The position numbers were made by a program, and so were the translations under genes. The notes beneath the pieces are model-generated. The model saw only the letters and a list, made by a program, of their open reading frames with translations. It did not search any database and was not told the DNA's origin. DNA of 64,000 bases from Nostoc sp. TH1S01 (lineage in GTDB: Bacteria > Cyanobacteriota > Cyanobacteriia > Cyanobacteriales > Nostocaceae), in NCBI GenBank assembly GCA_018993265.1, contig JAGKSW010000038.1, positions 1 to 64,000 on the forward strand, in the 5' to 3' direction. Below, in pieces: positions 1-8,676 of this stretch (position 1 is its first letter; each line of letters opens with the position of its first letter).

Positions 1-1
1 G

Positions 2-127
2 CGTTGCCCATCTTGCCAATCCGTGAACGCAAGGGATGAGAACGCATCTAAAGTGATTGAAATGGTTGGGGCATCAACCATCGGGTTAGGTGATGTAAGT
101 CGGGCTACGCCTGCAATCGCTGTTTGA
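2..127 (+). CDS. TnpB (IS200/IS605 family) C-terminal fragment, cut by window edge
   Basis: The first 41 codons in frame 2 end at a TGA at 125-127. They begin with a CPSC pair, the second half of the TnpB zinc ribbon, followed by RDENAS, which matches the third RuvC motif (D-x-N-A) that supplies a catalytic Asp. TnpB proteins are RNA-guided nucleases encoded by IS605/IS1341-type elements. The rest of the gene lies outside the window, so whether it is intact is unknown. The reading frame runs directly into the conserved right-end sequence of such elements (separate entry), which supports the call. Confidence 0.75.
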   Translation, partial: RCPSCQSVNARDENASKVIEMVGASTIGLGDVSRATPAIAV

Positions 128-167
128 GCCTAGAATCCCCGTGCGTTCACGCCGGGGAGTATGTCAA
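128..167 (+). mobile_element. Right end of IS605/IS1341-type element, with hairpin (omega RNA 3' region)
   Basis: Just after the tnpB stop is a strong stem-loop at 137-157: CCCCG pairs with CGGGG and GCGT with ACGC around a small loop and one bulged T. The tail AGTATGTCAA follows. This layout is typical of the right end of cyanobacterial IS605/IS1341 elements, where the 3' part of the guide (omega) RNA is also encoded. The element boundary is placed near 167 by resemblance to known ends, not by a target-site comparison. Confidence 0.65.
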
Positions 168-247
168 AACGATTTGGTATTAGAAGTAAGCATTGAAAAC
201 CCTTAGACCCTCATACCCTCACACCCTTCTGATTCAAATCCCACCCA

Positions 248-276
248 ACAAAAAACCTCGGCGAAACTAACCGAGG
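248..276 (-). terminator. Rho-independent terminator of the ssl1498-like gene
   Basis: Read on the minus strand, CCTCGG and CCGAGG (256-261 and 271-276) form a stem around a 9-nt loop and are followed by a run of six T. It lies about 60 bases downstream of the stop of the small gene at 333-503. Confidence 0.8.
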
Positions 277-332
277 TGAAGGGGAGAAGTCCCAATGACG
301 ATAAACGATACAAATACGCAAATCAGAAAATT

Positions 333-503
333 TTAGCTGACTGCAAAAGCAAACAAAACTAGAGCCGTAACAAATATAGTTGCAACTGCGCCTTGTACAA
401 CGTAGCGGCGTTGCTCCCAAATTGCTGGGTAATCAGCGTAGTACATCTGGGGTTCAGTTGCGTAGTTATTGAGAACGCCGTCTTCATTCACTGTGGTGTA
501 CAT
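333..503 (-). CDS. ssl1498-family light-harvesting-like small membrane protein
   Basis: A 56-residue protein. It has a short soluble N-terminus with the pattern YATEP-MYYADYPA, then EQRRYVVQGA and one hydrophobic helix (about residues 37-55) ending in FAVS. This matches the cyanobacterial Ssl1498 family, annotated as light-harvesting-like. These small thylakoid proteins are thought to associate with photosystem or pigment-handling complexes, but the exact role is not established. The gene is monocistronic, with its own terminator and a 14-bp palindrome upstream. Confidence 0.85.
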   Translation of the reverse strand: MYTTVNEDGVLNNYATEPQMYYADYPAIWEQRRYVVQGAVATIFVTALVLFAFAVS

Positions 504-541
504 AGTTTTTTTCTTTAGTTGTTATCTTATGTAAACAAATT

Positions 542-555
542 TAACAATATTGTTA
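542..555. promoter_or_regulatory. 14-bp perfect palindrome upstream of the ssl1498-like gene
   Basis: TAACAATATTGTTA is its own reverse complement and lies 38 bases upstream of the start codon at 503. The adjoining GTTACAAA resembles one half of the HLR1 (RpaB) direct repeat, but no second half at the right spacing is visible. It is a candidate operator only. Confidence 0.35.
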
Positions 556-629
556 CAAATCGTCAATAGGACTTGACAAAAAAAGTTTTATTCTTTTTAT
601 AAAAGCTACTTATCCACACAAAATCAAAT

Positions 630-653
630 AGGGGTGCAAGGAATGACACCCCT
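630..653 (-). terminator. Possible terminator of the EF-hand protein gene
   Basis: AGGGGTG and CACCCCT form a 7-bp stem with a 10-nt loop. On the minus strand a T-rich but interrupted tail follows. It lies about 65 bases past the stop of the gene ending at 720. Confidence 0.45.
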
Positions 654-719
654 AAATCCAATTGGTTAAGCAGATTTTGAGAATTAGGTTCAGCTACAAA
701 CTGATTCCAGAACTGGTTT

Positions 720-1976
720 TTAATTAAACCAAGCTGCGAACTGGAAGAATTGTCCTCGGAAAACTTCTAACAACCGCAACCAAGTATTTGTATCGGTGAG
801 TTTGCCTAACTCTAAATAAGGTGTAGCAGCGGTTCCCTGTACCCAGAGGACTAAATCAAAACTCCGAGGCTGAGTGAAAACTTTGTTTAAATTAATACCC
901 CTAACTTCGCGTTTTCTCCAGAGTGGTACTAATTTTTGACCTGTTAACAAAGCATCAGCTTCATTTAAAAAATTCAACCAACCATCAATCATAGGTTGAG
1001 TCACTACTGCATTGGGAATTATCCCTTTTTGTTGAGGATTGGGTAGCCATTCCCGGTCATTATCAGTTTCGGCTAAAATTAATTCCCAAGATTTACGACT
1101 TAAGGCTGTCACTGTTTGTAAATTTTCCATTGCAGTTGTTAAACGTTCTGGTTCGGCAACGGGAAAATTGATCAGATGAACGAATGCAACGATGTCGGTA
1201 ATAATATCAAATTCAAACCCACCAGATGGGCTTCTGCCCTCAACTAGAAAGGGATAAGGGGTTTTTGGTTGAGCAAAAATTAAATGAGCAGTGGCATTAA
1301 ATAGTTGACTTTCATCATAAGCCAAAACCATCTGAGCGATCGCAGACAGTAAATTGCAGTATCCCTTCAGCCAAATTACATCACCTGCATCAAAAGCGAT
1401 CGCTAAATTTTGGGCAGCTTTTTCGCTGGCTGGTATCCCTGTTAATAAACTGAAGGTTTTCCAGAAAGATTCATCTTCTTCTAGCTTTCCATTAGCGTTG
1501 ATATCCAGCCTTGTTAAACCCAGCCTTAGCGGTAGCTTAACTTGATTATCTTTGATCGGTTCGAGAGTATCTTTGACTTGAGTTAGATCATTGAGTAAGT
1601 CTTGCAGAATCTTCCGTGTATCTTGATAGGTAACTGGCTGCGGTGTAGGATTTATCGGTACAGGAAGACGTAAAATTGGGAAGAACTGAGTAACAAAATT
1701 TTGCTGCAAACCATAACGGTAAAGCGACTGGGTTAAGCGTTGAGTTGCATCCATCAATTGCACAACTCCCAATTTAAATCGCGTCAGATCATCATTGTTG
1801 TTTTCCTGAAGTTTGGTAACAAAAGCTGCTTCTGCCTGCTGAAATTGAGCATTGATCAGATATTCCTCAATGTCAGATGGGGGTGTTGCTGATTTCACCA
1901 GCGGTGTAAAAGAGAATATTAGGCTGATGACTAGTAAAACAGAACAAACAAAAAGGCGCATTAGCTTTAACCTCAT
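720..1976 (-). CDS. Exported protein with an EF-hand-like loop
   Basis: The 418-residue product has an N-terminal signal peptide (RLKLMR, then a hydrophobic stretch to about residue 25, probable cleavage near VKSA). The mature part looks helical, with a TPR-like start (DIEEYLINAQFQQAEAAF). A canonical EF-hand loop is visible at residues 158-169 (D158, N160, N162, G163, E169), which suggests calcium binding. No enzymatic motif was recognised, so function is unknown. It is transcribed divergently from the lipoprotein at 2272. Confidence 0.75.
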   Translation of the reverse strand: MRLKLMRLFVCSVLLVISLIFSFTPLVKSATPPSDIEEYLINAQFQQAEAAFVTKLQENNNDDLTRFKLGVVQLMDATQRLTQSLYRYGLQQNFVTQFFPILRLPVPINPTPQPVTYQDTRKILQDLLNDLTQVKDTLEPIKDNQVKLPLRLGLTRLDINANGKLEEDESFWKTFSLLTGIPASEKAAQNLAIAFDAGDVIWLKGYCNLLSAIAQMVLAYDESQLFNATAHLIFAQPKTPYPFLVEGRSPSGGFEFDIITDIVAFVHLINFPVAEPERLTTAMENLQTVTALSRKSWELILAETDNDREWLPNPQQKGIIPNAVVTQPMIDGWLNFLNEADALLTGQKLVPLWRKREVRGINLNKVFTQPRSFDLVLWVQGTAATPYLELGKLTDTNTWLRLLEVFRGQFFQFAAWFN

Positions 1977-2271
1977 GAATAGATTCGTTTGCGCTACTTT
2001 AACCTAAATCATCTTAAAGTCTGCCAAATAATAGCTAAAAGTCTAATTTAGAGACCGTTAAGCAAATTAAATCTACTACCATATAACCTAAATGAATCTA
2101 CGTATGTAGTTTTTTCTGTCTAGCCTAACCAGTAGCGCGTGATTGCTAATCTTCAGACTTTTTCTATTGATGCACTAATTTTTTCCGGAAATTCACGCAA
2201 TTATCTCCACAATTTATGAAAATATTGGTTACGATTGTCTGGGTTTTACTGCTGGTAGGGTATGAATCTCT

Positions 2272-2742
2272 GTGTGGCGTAGATATATTTTTATTACTAA
2301 CGTTAGTCTGAGTCTCGCTTTATTAGTTACTGGTTGTGAAAATAAAACCTCTCAGTGTCAGCGGCTAATTCAAGCCGTGAATGAAGGGAATGCACTTATT
2401 GATCAAAATAAAGGCAAACAAGCAATTACTAGCTTGCAACTCTCTAAAGATTTAGAAGCTATGAATATATCTTTAGAAGAATTAAAATTGGCAGACCCCA
2501 AACTTAAAGAATATCAAAGCCGTTTTCAGAAGGTATTTGATAACCTCAGTCATGCTATTGCTAAGGCGGCGAATGCTTTGGCTGCTGCAAAAACAGCCGA
2601 AGCTTCACCAACTGGTAGAGAAAAAATCAAAAAGGCCAGAACCGAAATTGATACAGCCTTAACCGCCGCCGCTAAAACTGCTGGCAAAGAATCAGATACT
2701 TTAATGAATCAGCTGAACAAATACTGTAGCCAGTCGGAGTAA
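2272..2742 (+). CDS. Small lipoprotein of unknown function
   Basis: The 156-residue product starts at a GTG. A short Arg-containing n-region and hydrophobic helix lead to the lipobox LVTGC, with lipid-modified C22. The mature part is Lys/Ala-rich and probably forms long helices (repeated KAANALAAAK-type segments), so it may be a coiled-coil periplasmic lipoprotein. An upstream ATG at 2262 is out of frame and closes quickly. A strong terminator follows at 2785. Confidence 0.7.
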   Translation: MWRRYIFITNVSLSLALLVTGCENKTSQCQRLIQAVNEGNALIDQNKGKQAITSLQLSKDLEAMNISLEELKLADPKLKEYQSRFQKVFDNLSHAIAKAANALAAAKTAEASPTGREKIKKARTEIDTALTAAAKTAGKESDTLMNQLNKYCSQSE

Positions 2743-2743
2743 A

Positions 2744-2774
2744 AGTATGAAGTATGAAGTATGAAGTCTGAAGG
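2744..2774 (+). repeat. Heptanucleotide repeat array (AGTATGA), left arm
   Basis: Three copies of AGTATGA followed by AGTCTGA sit directly after the lipoprotein stop. An inverted array of the same heptamers lies at 2849-2876, so the two could pair. Confidence 0.85.
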
Positions 2775-2784
2775 TTGAAATTGA

Positions 2785-2808
2785 AACCCTACTGAGGTGG
2801 GGTTTTTT
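2785..2808 (+). terminator. Rho-independent terminator of the lipoprotein gene
   Basis: AACCCTAC pairs with GTGGGGTT (one G-T pair) around a TGAG loop, followed by six T. Confidence 0.8.
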
Positions 2809-2848
2809 GTTGCGTAATACTAATTCGCCAACGGCTTTGTTGTCATTA

Positions 2849-2876
2849 TACTTTCATACTTTACACTTCATACTTC
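2849..2876 (-). repeat. Heptanucleotide repeat array, inverted right arm
   Basis: TACTTTCATACTTTACACTT-type units are the reverse complement of the array at 2744-2774. Together they bracket the terminator. Confidence 0.75.
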
Positions 2877-2928
2877 AGAGTTTTTATAGCTTTTTATACA
2901 GAAATATCCTGAAGAACACCAAAAAAGT

Positions 2929-4866
2929 TTGTCAAAAGAAATATTGGTGTTAGTCAACAGATATACCATGAGTGACCTAAGTCTACTGATGCTAGGCGTA
3001 TTGACAGCCGGGCAAACATCTCCACCACATAATTTACCAGAGCCGCCTGTAATTCAGTCAGACAATGGGGCGCAGCAGCTAGCGGCAGAGAATTTATCGC
3101 AAAATTCTCCACCTGCGGAAATTACACAGCCTGAATTTATGCAACCTGATAGTACTTCCGAAGCTATAGCTGCACCTGTAACCAATAAGTATCAAAATTT
3201 ACTTAATAAAATTCATAAAAATATTAGTTCACAAAATTTTCTCAACCAAGATTCGCAACTTGCAGCAGAAACTACACCAGAACTCTCACCATCTGTTCAA
3301 CTACCAATTTCTCCAGAATCTTCCATAGCACCAGAGTTCTCTGAGCTATCTGAGTCAGATGAGCAGATGTCTCAAGTGACCTCAGTATCACAATTAGATG
3401 ATGTGCAACCTACTGACTGGGCTTTTAGTGCTTTACAGTCTTTAGTTGAACGCTATGGTTGTATTGCAGGACATACCAACGGCAAGTATTTGGGTAATAC
3501 TGCGGTTAATCGTTATGAATTTGCTCATAGTTTAAATATCTGCCTAAACCAAATTCAAGAATTAATTACTAAAAATCAAGCTAATACTGTTAGTCAAGTA
3601 GAATTAGACAAAATTAAAAGGTTACAAACTGAATTTCATGCAGAATTACAGGAAATAGGGCAACGTATTGATGTTTTAGAAAATAAAAATATTGAATTAA
3701 AATCTCATCAATTTTCTACCACAACCCGACTATTTGGGCAAGCTATTTTTAGTCTTCAAGGCACAAATACAACTAATATTGATTTGTTTCCTAGAGATGG
3801 TATACCAGAACGTCAAGGTAAAACTAATCTGACTTTTGCGAATAGCGTACAGTTAACTTTAGCGACATCTTTCACGGGGAAAGATTTATTAATTACAGGG
3901 CTATCGGCAGGAAATCTAGGTTCTAATGCCTCGTTGATTTCTCATAATATGGGGCGCTTGAGTTTTGAATCTAATACTGAGAATAGAGTAGTAATTAATG
4001 ACTTATCTTATCGATTTTTACTGGCAGATAATTTAGGAATTGTGGTGGGTTCGGCTGGGGTGAATGCTGCTACAACTTTTCGCGGAATTAACCCGTTAGA
4101 AGGTTCTGGAGATGGGGCAATTTCGCAGTTTGGGCAGCGTAACCCTATCTTGAATATTGGCAATGGTACTGGTGGTATAGGTTTTGACTGGGAAATAAGC
4201 GATCGCATCAGTCTCCAAGGTGTATACAGCGCCGAAATCCCCAGTTTTCCCGGAAATAGCAATTTAGCTGGCTTATTTGGTGGTAGATATAGCGCAGGCG
4301 CACAACTTACTCTTGCACCCACCAATAATCTAGATGTCGGCATACATTACATATATTCCCACTCCCCAAATGATTTACTCGGAACGGGCATTGGTGACGC
4401 GCAATTAATTTCACCATTCGCACCCACTACAGCCTTTAATACCCATGCGGTGGGTGCAACTGTAGCATGGCGTTTAAATGATAATTTGCAGTTGGGCGGT
4501 TGGGGTGGTTTTTCTACTTCTAAACCAGCTAATCTCTCTGGTAGTGTAGAAACTACTAATTGGATGGTCTTTGCGGCGTTACCAAATTTAGGTAAGGCTG
4601 GCAATCTCGGCGGTATTTTAGTAGGACAACCCCCCAAAATCACTTCTAGTAACTTACCCGATGGCTACAATTTTCCCAACTTCTCGAATGGGGGAACGCC
4701 AGGGGGACGTAATGATACATCACTCCATGTAGAACTTTTTTATCGCGCCCAACTGAATGACCGTCTTTCCCTTACACCAGGCTTGTTAGTTGTGTTCAAT
4801 CCCGATCACAATGCTGCTAATGACCCTTTGATAGTAGGTGCATTAAGAGCAGCTTTCCGGTTTTAA
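2929..4866 (+). CDS. SLH-domain outer-membrane porin (OprB / iron uptake porin family)
   Basis: A 645-residue protein. It has a Pro/Gln-rich linker, an SLH domain at about 151-209 (LDDVQPTDWAFSALQSLVER and a later NRYEFA), a coiled coil at about 222-260, and a C-terminal OprB-like beta barrel ending in aromatic F. This is the architecture of cyanobacterial major porins: SLH binds the peptidoglycan-linked polymer and the barrel lets small solutes or iron through. The TTG at 2929 is chosen because it places K3 and R11 before the hydrophobic segment; an ATG at 2968 is the alternative. The signal peptide is weak for this family. Confidence 0.85.
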   Translation: MSKEILVLVNRYTMSDLSLLMLGVLTAGQTSPPHNLPEPPVIQSDNGAQQLAAENLSQNSPPAEITQPEFMQPDSTSEAIAAPVTNKYQNLLNKIHKNISSQNFLNQDSQLAAETTPELSPSVQLPISPESSIAPEFSELSESDEQMSQVTSVSQLDDVQPTDWAFSALQSLVERYGCIAGHTNGKYLGNTAVNRYEFAHSLNICLNQIQELITKNQANTVSQVELDKIKRLQTEFHAELQEIGQRIDVLENKNIELKSHQFSTTTRLFGQAIFSLQGTNTTNIDLFPRDGIPERQGKTNLTFANSVQLTLATSFTGKDLLITGLSAGNLGSNASLISHNMGRLSFESNTENRVVINDLSYRFLLADNLGIVVGSAGVNAATTFRGINPLEGSGDGAISQFGQRNPILNIGNGTGGIGFDWEISDRISLQGVYSAEIPSFPGNSNLAGLFGGRYSAGAQLTLAPTNNLDVGIHYIYSHSPNDLLGTGIGDAQLISPFAPTTAFNTHAVGATVAWRLNDNLQLGGWGGFSTSKPANLSGSVETTNWMVFAALPNLGKAGNLGGILVGQPPKITSSNLPDGYNFPNFSNGGTPGGRNDTSLHVELFYRAQLNDRLSLTPGLLVVFNPDHNAANDPLIVGALRAAFRF

Positions 4867-4893
4867 TTCCGTAATCATGTAAATGTAATCACA

Positions 4894-4908
4894 GGGGGCG
4901 AAACCCCC
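4894..4908 (+). terminator. GC-rich hairpin after the porin gene
   Basis: GGGGG and CCCCC separated by CGAAA form a compact hairpin 28 bases after the stop. There is no T-run, so it may be an mRNA 3' end stabiliser rather than a classical terminator. Confidence 0.45.
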
Positions 4909-5041
4909 ATTCAGTGTTGCCTTACTACTCCAGACTGTCAGCAATCTCAAAGCATTTGCAAGTTATATTTCGACTTTTTGATCACGCAGTAGAAATCTGA
5001 TGCGTGTTGTTTTTGATGAGCAAATAAGGAGCAAATTTTTC

Positions 5042-6097
5042 ATGCAATTTAAGTCATCAGCAACAAAGATAGGCTGTGCAGTTTTAGGTAGTAGTATAGC
5101 CGCCGGTTTTATTGGTTTGGGTGGAAGCAGTGCTTCTGCTCAATTAATCATTCAAAGTACCGGCACATTATCGGGAACATTGGAACTGCCGAGTTTTAAC
5201 CCCAATTTTAATAACTCTGTCACACGCATCGATACTGATTCTCAAGGAGTATATCAACGTAACATAGGTACTGCGAATAAGCCCAATTACGTGCCGATTT
5301 ATCAGTCCAACTATGTGAAAGTAGAAACACGCAGTGATGGTAGTTTACATTACTTTGTTGACTTTAAAGGTATCCCAGTTATTTCTTTCAATGGTATTTT
5401 GACTTCGCCGGCGCTGTCTGGTGGGCAATTGACACCCTTTACTTATCAAGGAAAAATTGCTAACACTTCATTTCAAGGTGTAGTGCAAGATGAATTTGGC
5501 TTAACCAAAGCTTTTTATACTGGGATTGTCACCGACCCAAAAACTGGCCAGCAATATCAAGGTACTTTTCAATTAAATGGCCAAGGGCCAAGATATAGCG
5601 ATCGCAATGGTGGTGAAAGTCCGACAGTCTTTGATTATAAGTCTGATATTCCTGGTACTAAACCAGATCCGACACCCTATGAAATGAAAAATACTCCTTT
5701 GGTGAGGTTGACAATTACCGTACCTGCTGACGCTACTCTGATTAATTCTGGTGGTGGAACTACTCCCACAACTCCAACTCCACCCAGCGTTAATAACCCT
5801 TCAACTTCTACGCCTACACCCAGTACACCAATTCCCGTATCAGTAGATAGTGGTGCGATCGCCACTGCTCCAACAAAATCTAATATGGGTAGTACATTGG
5901 GCCAATCTCACCCATTACCTTCTGGCGACTCGAAGATGGAATTCAGTAGTGGCTATTCCCTGTCAGCGAATCCTGTCAGTTTAGAAGTTTCTACTGTCGC
6001 AGCTAAAATTTGTCACGATGATTCTCTCAACTGTCGCCCAAAAGTAACTGCTGCTAAACAAGCAATTGGCCCTCGCAGTCGAGTTATAGTGCGTTAG
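5042..6097 (+). CDS. Exported protein of unknown function with a Pro/Thr-rich linker
   Basis: The ATG at 5042 is chosen because AAGGAG lies upstream and a clean signal peptide follows (MQFKSSATK, hydrophobic stretch, cleavage ASA33|Q34). The 351-residue product has a beta-rich N-terminal domain to about residue 230, a low-complexity Pro/Thr/Ser linker at about 240-275, and a C-terminal segment with two Cys. No family was recognised. An in-frame ATG at 5000 would lose the signal peptide placement. It is likely periplasmic or surface-attached. Confidence 0.7.
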   Translation: MQFKSSATKIGCAVLGSSIAAGFIGLGGSSASAQLIIQSTGTLSGTLELPSFNPNFNNSVTRIDTDSQGVYQRNIGTANKPNYVPIYQSNYVKVETRSDGSLHYFVDFKGIPVISFNGILTSPALSGGQLTPFTYQGKIANTSFQGVVQDEFGLTKAFYTGIVTDPKTGQQYQGTFQLNGQGPRYSDRNGGESPTVFDYKSDIPGTKPDPTPYEMKNTPLVRLTITVPADATLINSGGGTTPTTPTPPSVNNPSTSTPTPSTPIPVSVDSGAIATAPTKSNMGSTLGQSHPLPSGDSKMEFSSGYSLSANPVSLEVSTVAAKICHDDSLNCRPKVTAAKQAIGPRSRVIVR

Positions 6098-6514
6098 CTG
6101 TTGGTAGATATCAAATTTTTCATTTTTCGGGAATTAACTGCAAAGAGATTGTATCTAAATCATGACTAAAAAAAATACGACCTCCTAGAGCAAAAATTAT
6201 ACTGGGAGTTTGAGTAGCAGTTTTGCCGCTCATACTTCCAGATTTCTACTAAATATAAACTTGCTCATTTTCTGGTTATACTAGTACGAAAAGTATGAAG
6301 TAGGAAGTATAAAATGAGTACACCTGTATAGCTCAGATGAGACACTATTTGTAATGGGTAGTATATTTATCCATCCAGCGTAAGATTTGTAAAATCTGAA
6401 AGAGAACAAACAAAAAGTCTCATAGTTAGTTTTTACCCAACTTATCAGTCAACCACGGAAGTTAAGGCTATATAAAAACACTACATCAATCACACATCTT
6501 GCAAGTGAGCATTT
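6098..6514. other. Gene-free spacer, 417 bp
   Basis: AT-rich, with no supported gene. It holds a short run related to the AGTATGA heptamers at about 6296-6312. No terminator or conserved RNA was recognised. Confidence 0.6.
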
Positions 6515-7186
6515 ATGAAAGAGGAATTGATTGAATTGATAGCCAGAGTTTTACAGGTGTTGCGGATTAACATGAATTGGATGACGTGGAACCTGTTTTT
6601 GGCTTTCATACCTTTGGCTTTAAGTGTTTGGTTGTTTCGCGCTCGGCGGGGACGTTCTTGGGTTTGGTGGTTGGGATTTACCGTATTTTATGCTTTCTTG
6701 CCAAATGCGCCTTATTTATTAACCGATGTCATTCACCTAATCGACGATATTCGGACAATTCAATCAGTTTGGATAATTACTTTAGTATTAATTCCTGTCT
6801 ATTTGCTGGTGATTTTTGCCGGGTTTGAAGCTTATGTGATATCTTTAATAAACTTAGGTTACTACTTACACCGAATCGACAAAAGTCACTGGATTTTCAG
6901 AGTAGAGTTAATTACTCATGCTCTCTGTGCTGTGGGAATTTATTGGGGAAGATTTTTACGTTTCAATAGTTGGGATTTTATTACACAACCTGATGCTTTA
7001 TTAACTAAAGGTGTAGAAGAAATTCTTGGTAAACAGCCTTTGGTGATTATAGCAATTACATTTTTGATTCTTCTTGGTTTGCACTGGATCATGAAACGAG
7101 TAAGTTTAGGTTTTGTGAATCAAACATCAAAAAGGATGGGAGTTAAATCAAATTCTGCTAATACTGATACACCCAATGCTGGGTAA
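6515..7186 (+). CDS. DUF1361 integral membrane protein
   Basis: A 223-residue protein with about six predicted membrane helices and the DUF1361 signature, including FLPNAPYLLTDVIHL at about residues 61-75. The family is widespread in cyanobacteria and Firmicutes; its role is unknown. The product ends in a short hydrophilic tail. A terminator and a 33-nt palindrome lie just downstream, so it is probably transcribed alone. Confidence 0.85.
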   Translation: MKEELIELIARVLQVLRINMNWMTWNLFLAFIPLALSVWLFRARRGRSWVWWLGFTVFYAFLPNAPYLLTDVIHLIDDIRTIQSVWIITLVLIPVYLLVIFAGFEAYVISLINLGYYLHRIDKSHWIFRVELITHALCAVGIYWGRFLRFNSWDFITQPDALLTKGVEEILGKQPLVIIAITFLILLGLHWIMKRVSLGFVNQTSKRMGVKSNSANTDTPNAG

Positions 7187-7227
7187 GCAGAAACTTTAGT
7201 CCAAATATTTACATAACAATTTAAATT

Positions 7228-7256
7228 AATACGCCACTCTTTGGCGTATTTTTTAT
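7228..7256 (+). terminator. Rho-independent terminator of the DUF1361 gene
   Basis: AATACGCCA pairs with TGGCGTATT, followed by T-rich sequence, 42 bases after the stop. Confidence 0.85.
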
Positions 7257-7265
7257 TTTTTGTTC

Positions 7266-7298
7266 AGATCCCCGACTTCTCAAAGAAGTCGGGGATCT
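7266..7298. repeat. 33-nt palindromic repeat, copy 1
   Basis: A 15-bp perfect stem (AGATCCCCGACTTCT and its complement) around a CAA loop. A second member of the same length and layout is at 50251-50283, with three compensated base-pair changes. Confidence 0.8.
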
Positions 7299-7452
7299 TT
7301 TGGTTCACGAACACTTGAGGACTGCTATCTCTCTCAAGAATGGTGATTTAGCAAGTATTTCGTATCAAAAGAAAGATGAATTTTTTGGTGTCTAGTTCTG
7401 AAATAAATCTAGATGCAGCAATTTGTATGAATGTAAATAGGAGTTTTATAAT

Positions 7453-8628
7453 ATGACGCTATTATCTATTGAGGAGCTAAAAACTTTAACTGGAAATACT
7501 GATAAGCCCTGTATTTCTCTATATATGCCGATGCAAAAAGCAGGGCCAGAGATTCGCCAAAATCCGATTCGCTTTAAAAATCTCATCCGGGAAGCACAAA
7601 CACGCTTAGAAGCAATGGAAATGAACCAAGGTGAGGCTAATGAGTTGCTTCAGCCAGCGATGGAACTGGATACAGGAGAATTTTGGGAAAATCAAGACCA
7701 AGGTTTAGCGATTTTTATTGCGCCGGGAGTATTTCGCTATTATCAGTTACCAATGGAATTTCAAGAATTGGTAGTTGTAAGCGATCGCTTCCACATCAAG
7801 CCATTGCTACATTTAATTAATCATGATGGTAAGTTTTACGTTCTAGCTTTAAGCCAACAAGATTTGAAATTTTTTGAAGGTACGCGTTATGGCTTGAATG
7901 AGGTAGAAATCGAAAATCTGCCCAAGAGTCTTGATGAAGCTCTGTTATACGACGAAACTGCTAAAGAAGGTCAATTTCGCATCGCCACAAAAAAAGGTAG
8001 CACCTCCAATCCTTTCTCTCGCTCCCAGCCAGGTGCTTTTCACGGCCAAGGAAGCCCAGACCGAGATCAACACCAAGAAGCCATCCTGCAATACTTTCAC
8101 ATAGTTGATGCAGAACTGCATGAAAAACTCCGCGAGGAAACAGCACCACTAATTTTGGCGGGAGTAGATTATCTTCATCCCATTTACCGCCAAGCCAATA
8201 GTTATACCAATTTACTCGAACAAGGTATTACACGCAGACCAGAGCTTTTCCAAGTTGATGAATTACACGCGGATGCTTGGGAAATTGTCGAACCGCTATT
8301 TCATGAGTCGGAACAGCAGGCGATGGAGCTTTATCAACAACTGCTGGGTGAAGCTACTGGTACAGCTTCTAGTGACCTCAAAGAAATTGTGGCTGCGGCT
8401 TACTATCAAAGAGTTGATTCTTTGTTTGTCCCTGTAAGAGAACAAGTTTGGGGTAAATTTGACCCAGAAACCATGAATGTTGATATCCACCCAGAGCCAG
8501 AACCAGATGATCAAGATTTGTTAGATTTTGCCGCGATTCACACGATTCTAAATGGTGGTAGGGTTTATGCTGTGGAACCAGAAAACATGCCAAGTCAGGT
8601 ACAAGTAGCAGGTATTTTCCGATATTGA
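7453..8628 (+). CDS. Bacterial archaeo-eukaryotic release-factor-like protein (baeRF, family 3 type)
   Basis: The 391-residue protein begins with LLSIEELKTLTGNTDKPCIS and ends with a domain containing FAAIHTILNGGRVYAVEP, both typical of the baeRF group. These proteins resemble eRF1/Dom34/eL30-type folds and are suspected to act at ribosomes, possibly in stalled-ribosome handling, but their function is not proven. No GGQ peptide-release motif is visible, so direct peptide release is unlikely. A short Shine-Dalgarno (AGGAG) precedes the ATG. Confidence 0.75.
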   Translation: MTLLSIEELKTLTGNTDKPCISLYMPMQKAGPEIRQNPIRFKNLIREAQTRLEAMEMNQGEANELLQPAMELDTGEFWENQDQGLAIFIAPGVFRYYQLPMEFQELVVVSDRFHIKPLLHLINHDGKFYVLALSQQDLKFFEGTRYGLNEVEIENLPKSLDEALLYDETAKEGQFRIATKKGSTSNPFSRSQPGAFHGQGSPDRDQHQEAILQYFHIVDAELHEKLREETAPLILAGVDYLHPIYRQANSYTNLLEQGITRRPELFQVDELHADAWEIVEPLFHESEQQAMELYQQLLGEATGTASSDLKEIVAAAYYQRVDSLFVPVREQVWGKFDPETMNVDIHPEPEPDDQDLLDFAAIHTILNGGRVYAVEPENMPSQVQVAGIFRY

Positions 8629-8676
8629 TGGTTTTTGTAGTGTTGTATACAGTTGAACAAGCTATATACAACACTT

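Noticed and set aside
211..420. 69-residue frame overlapping the ssl1498-like gene
   Set aside because: It is out of frame with the recognised 56-residue protein, spans its terminator and has no domain.
4008..4643. Two antisense open frames within the porin gene
   Set aside because: Pro-rich shadow translations with no domain, start site or gene-like codon use; the sense frame is a clear porin.
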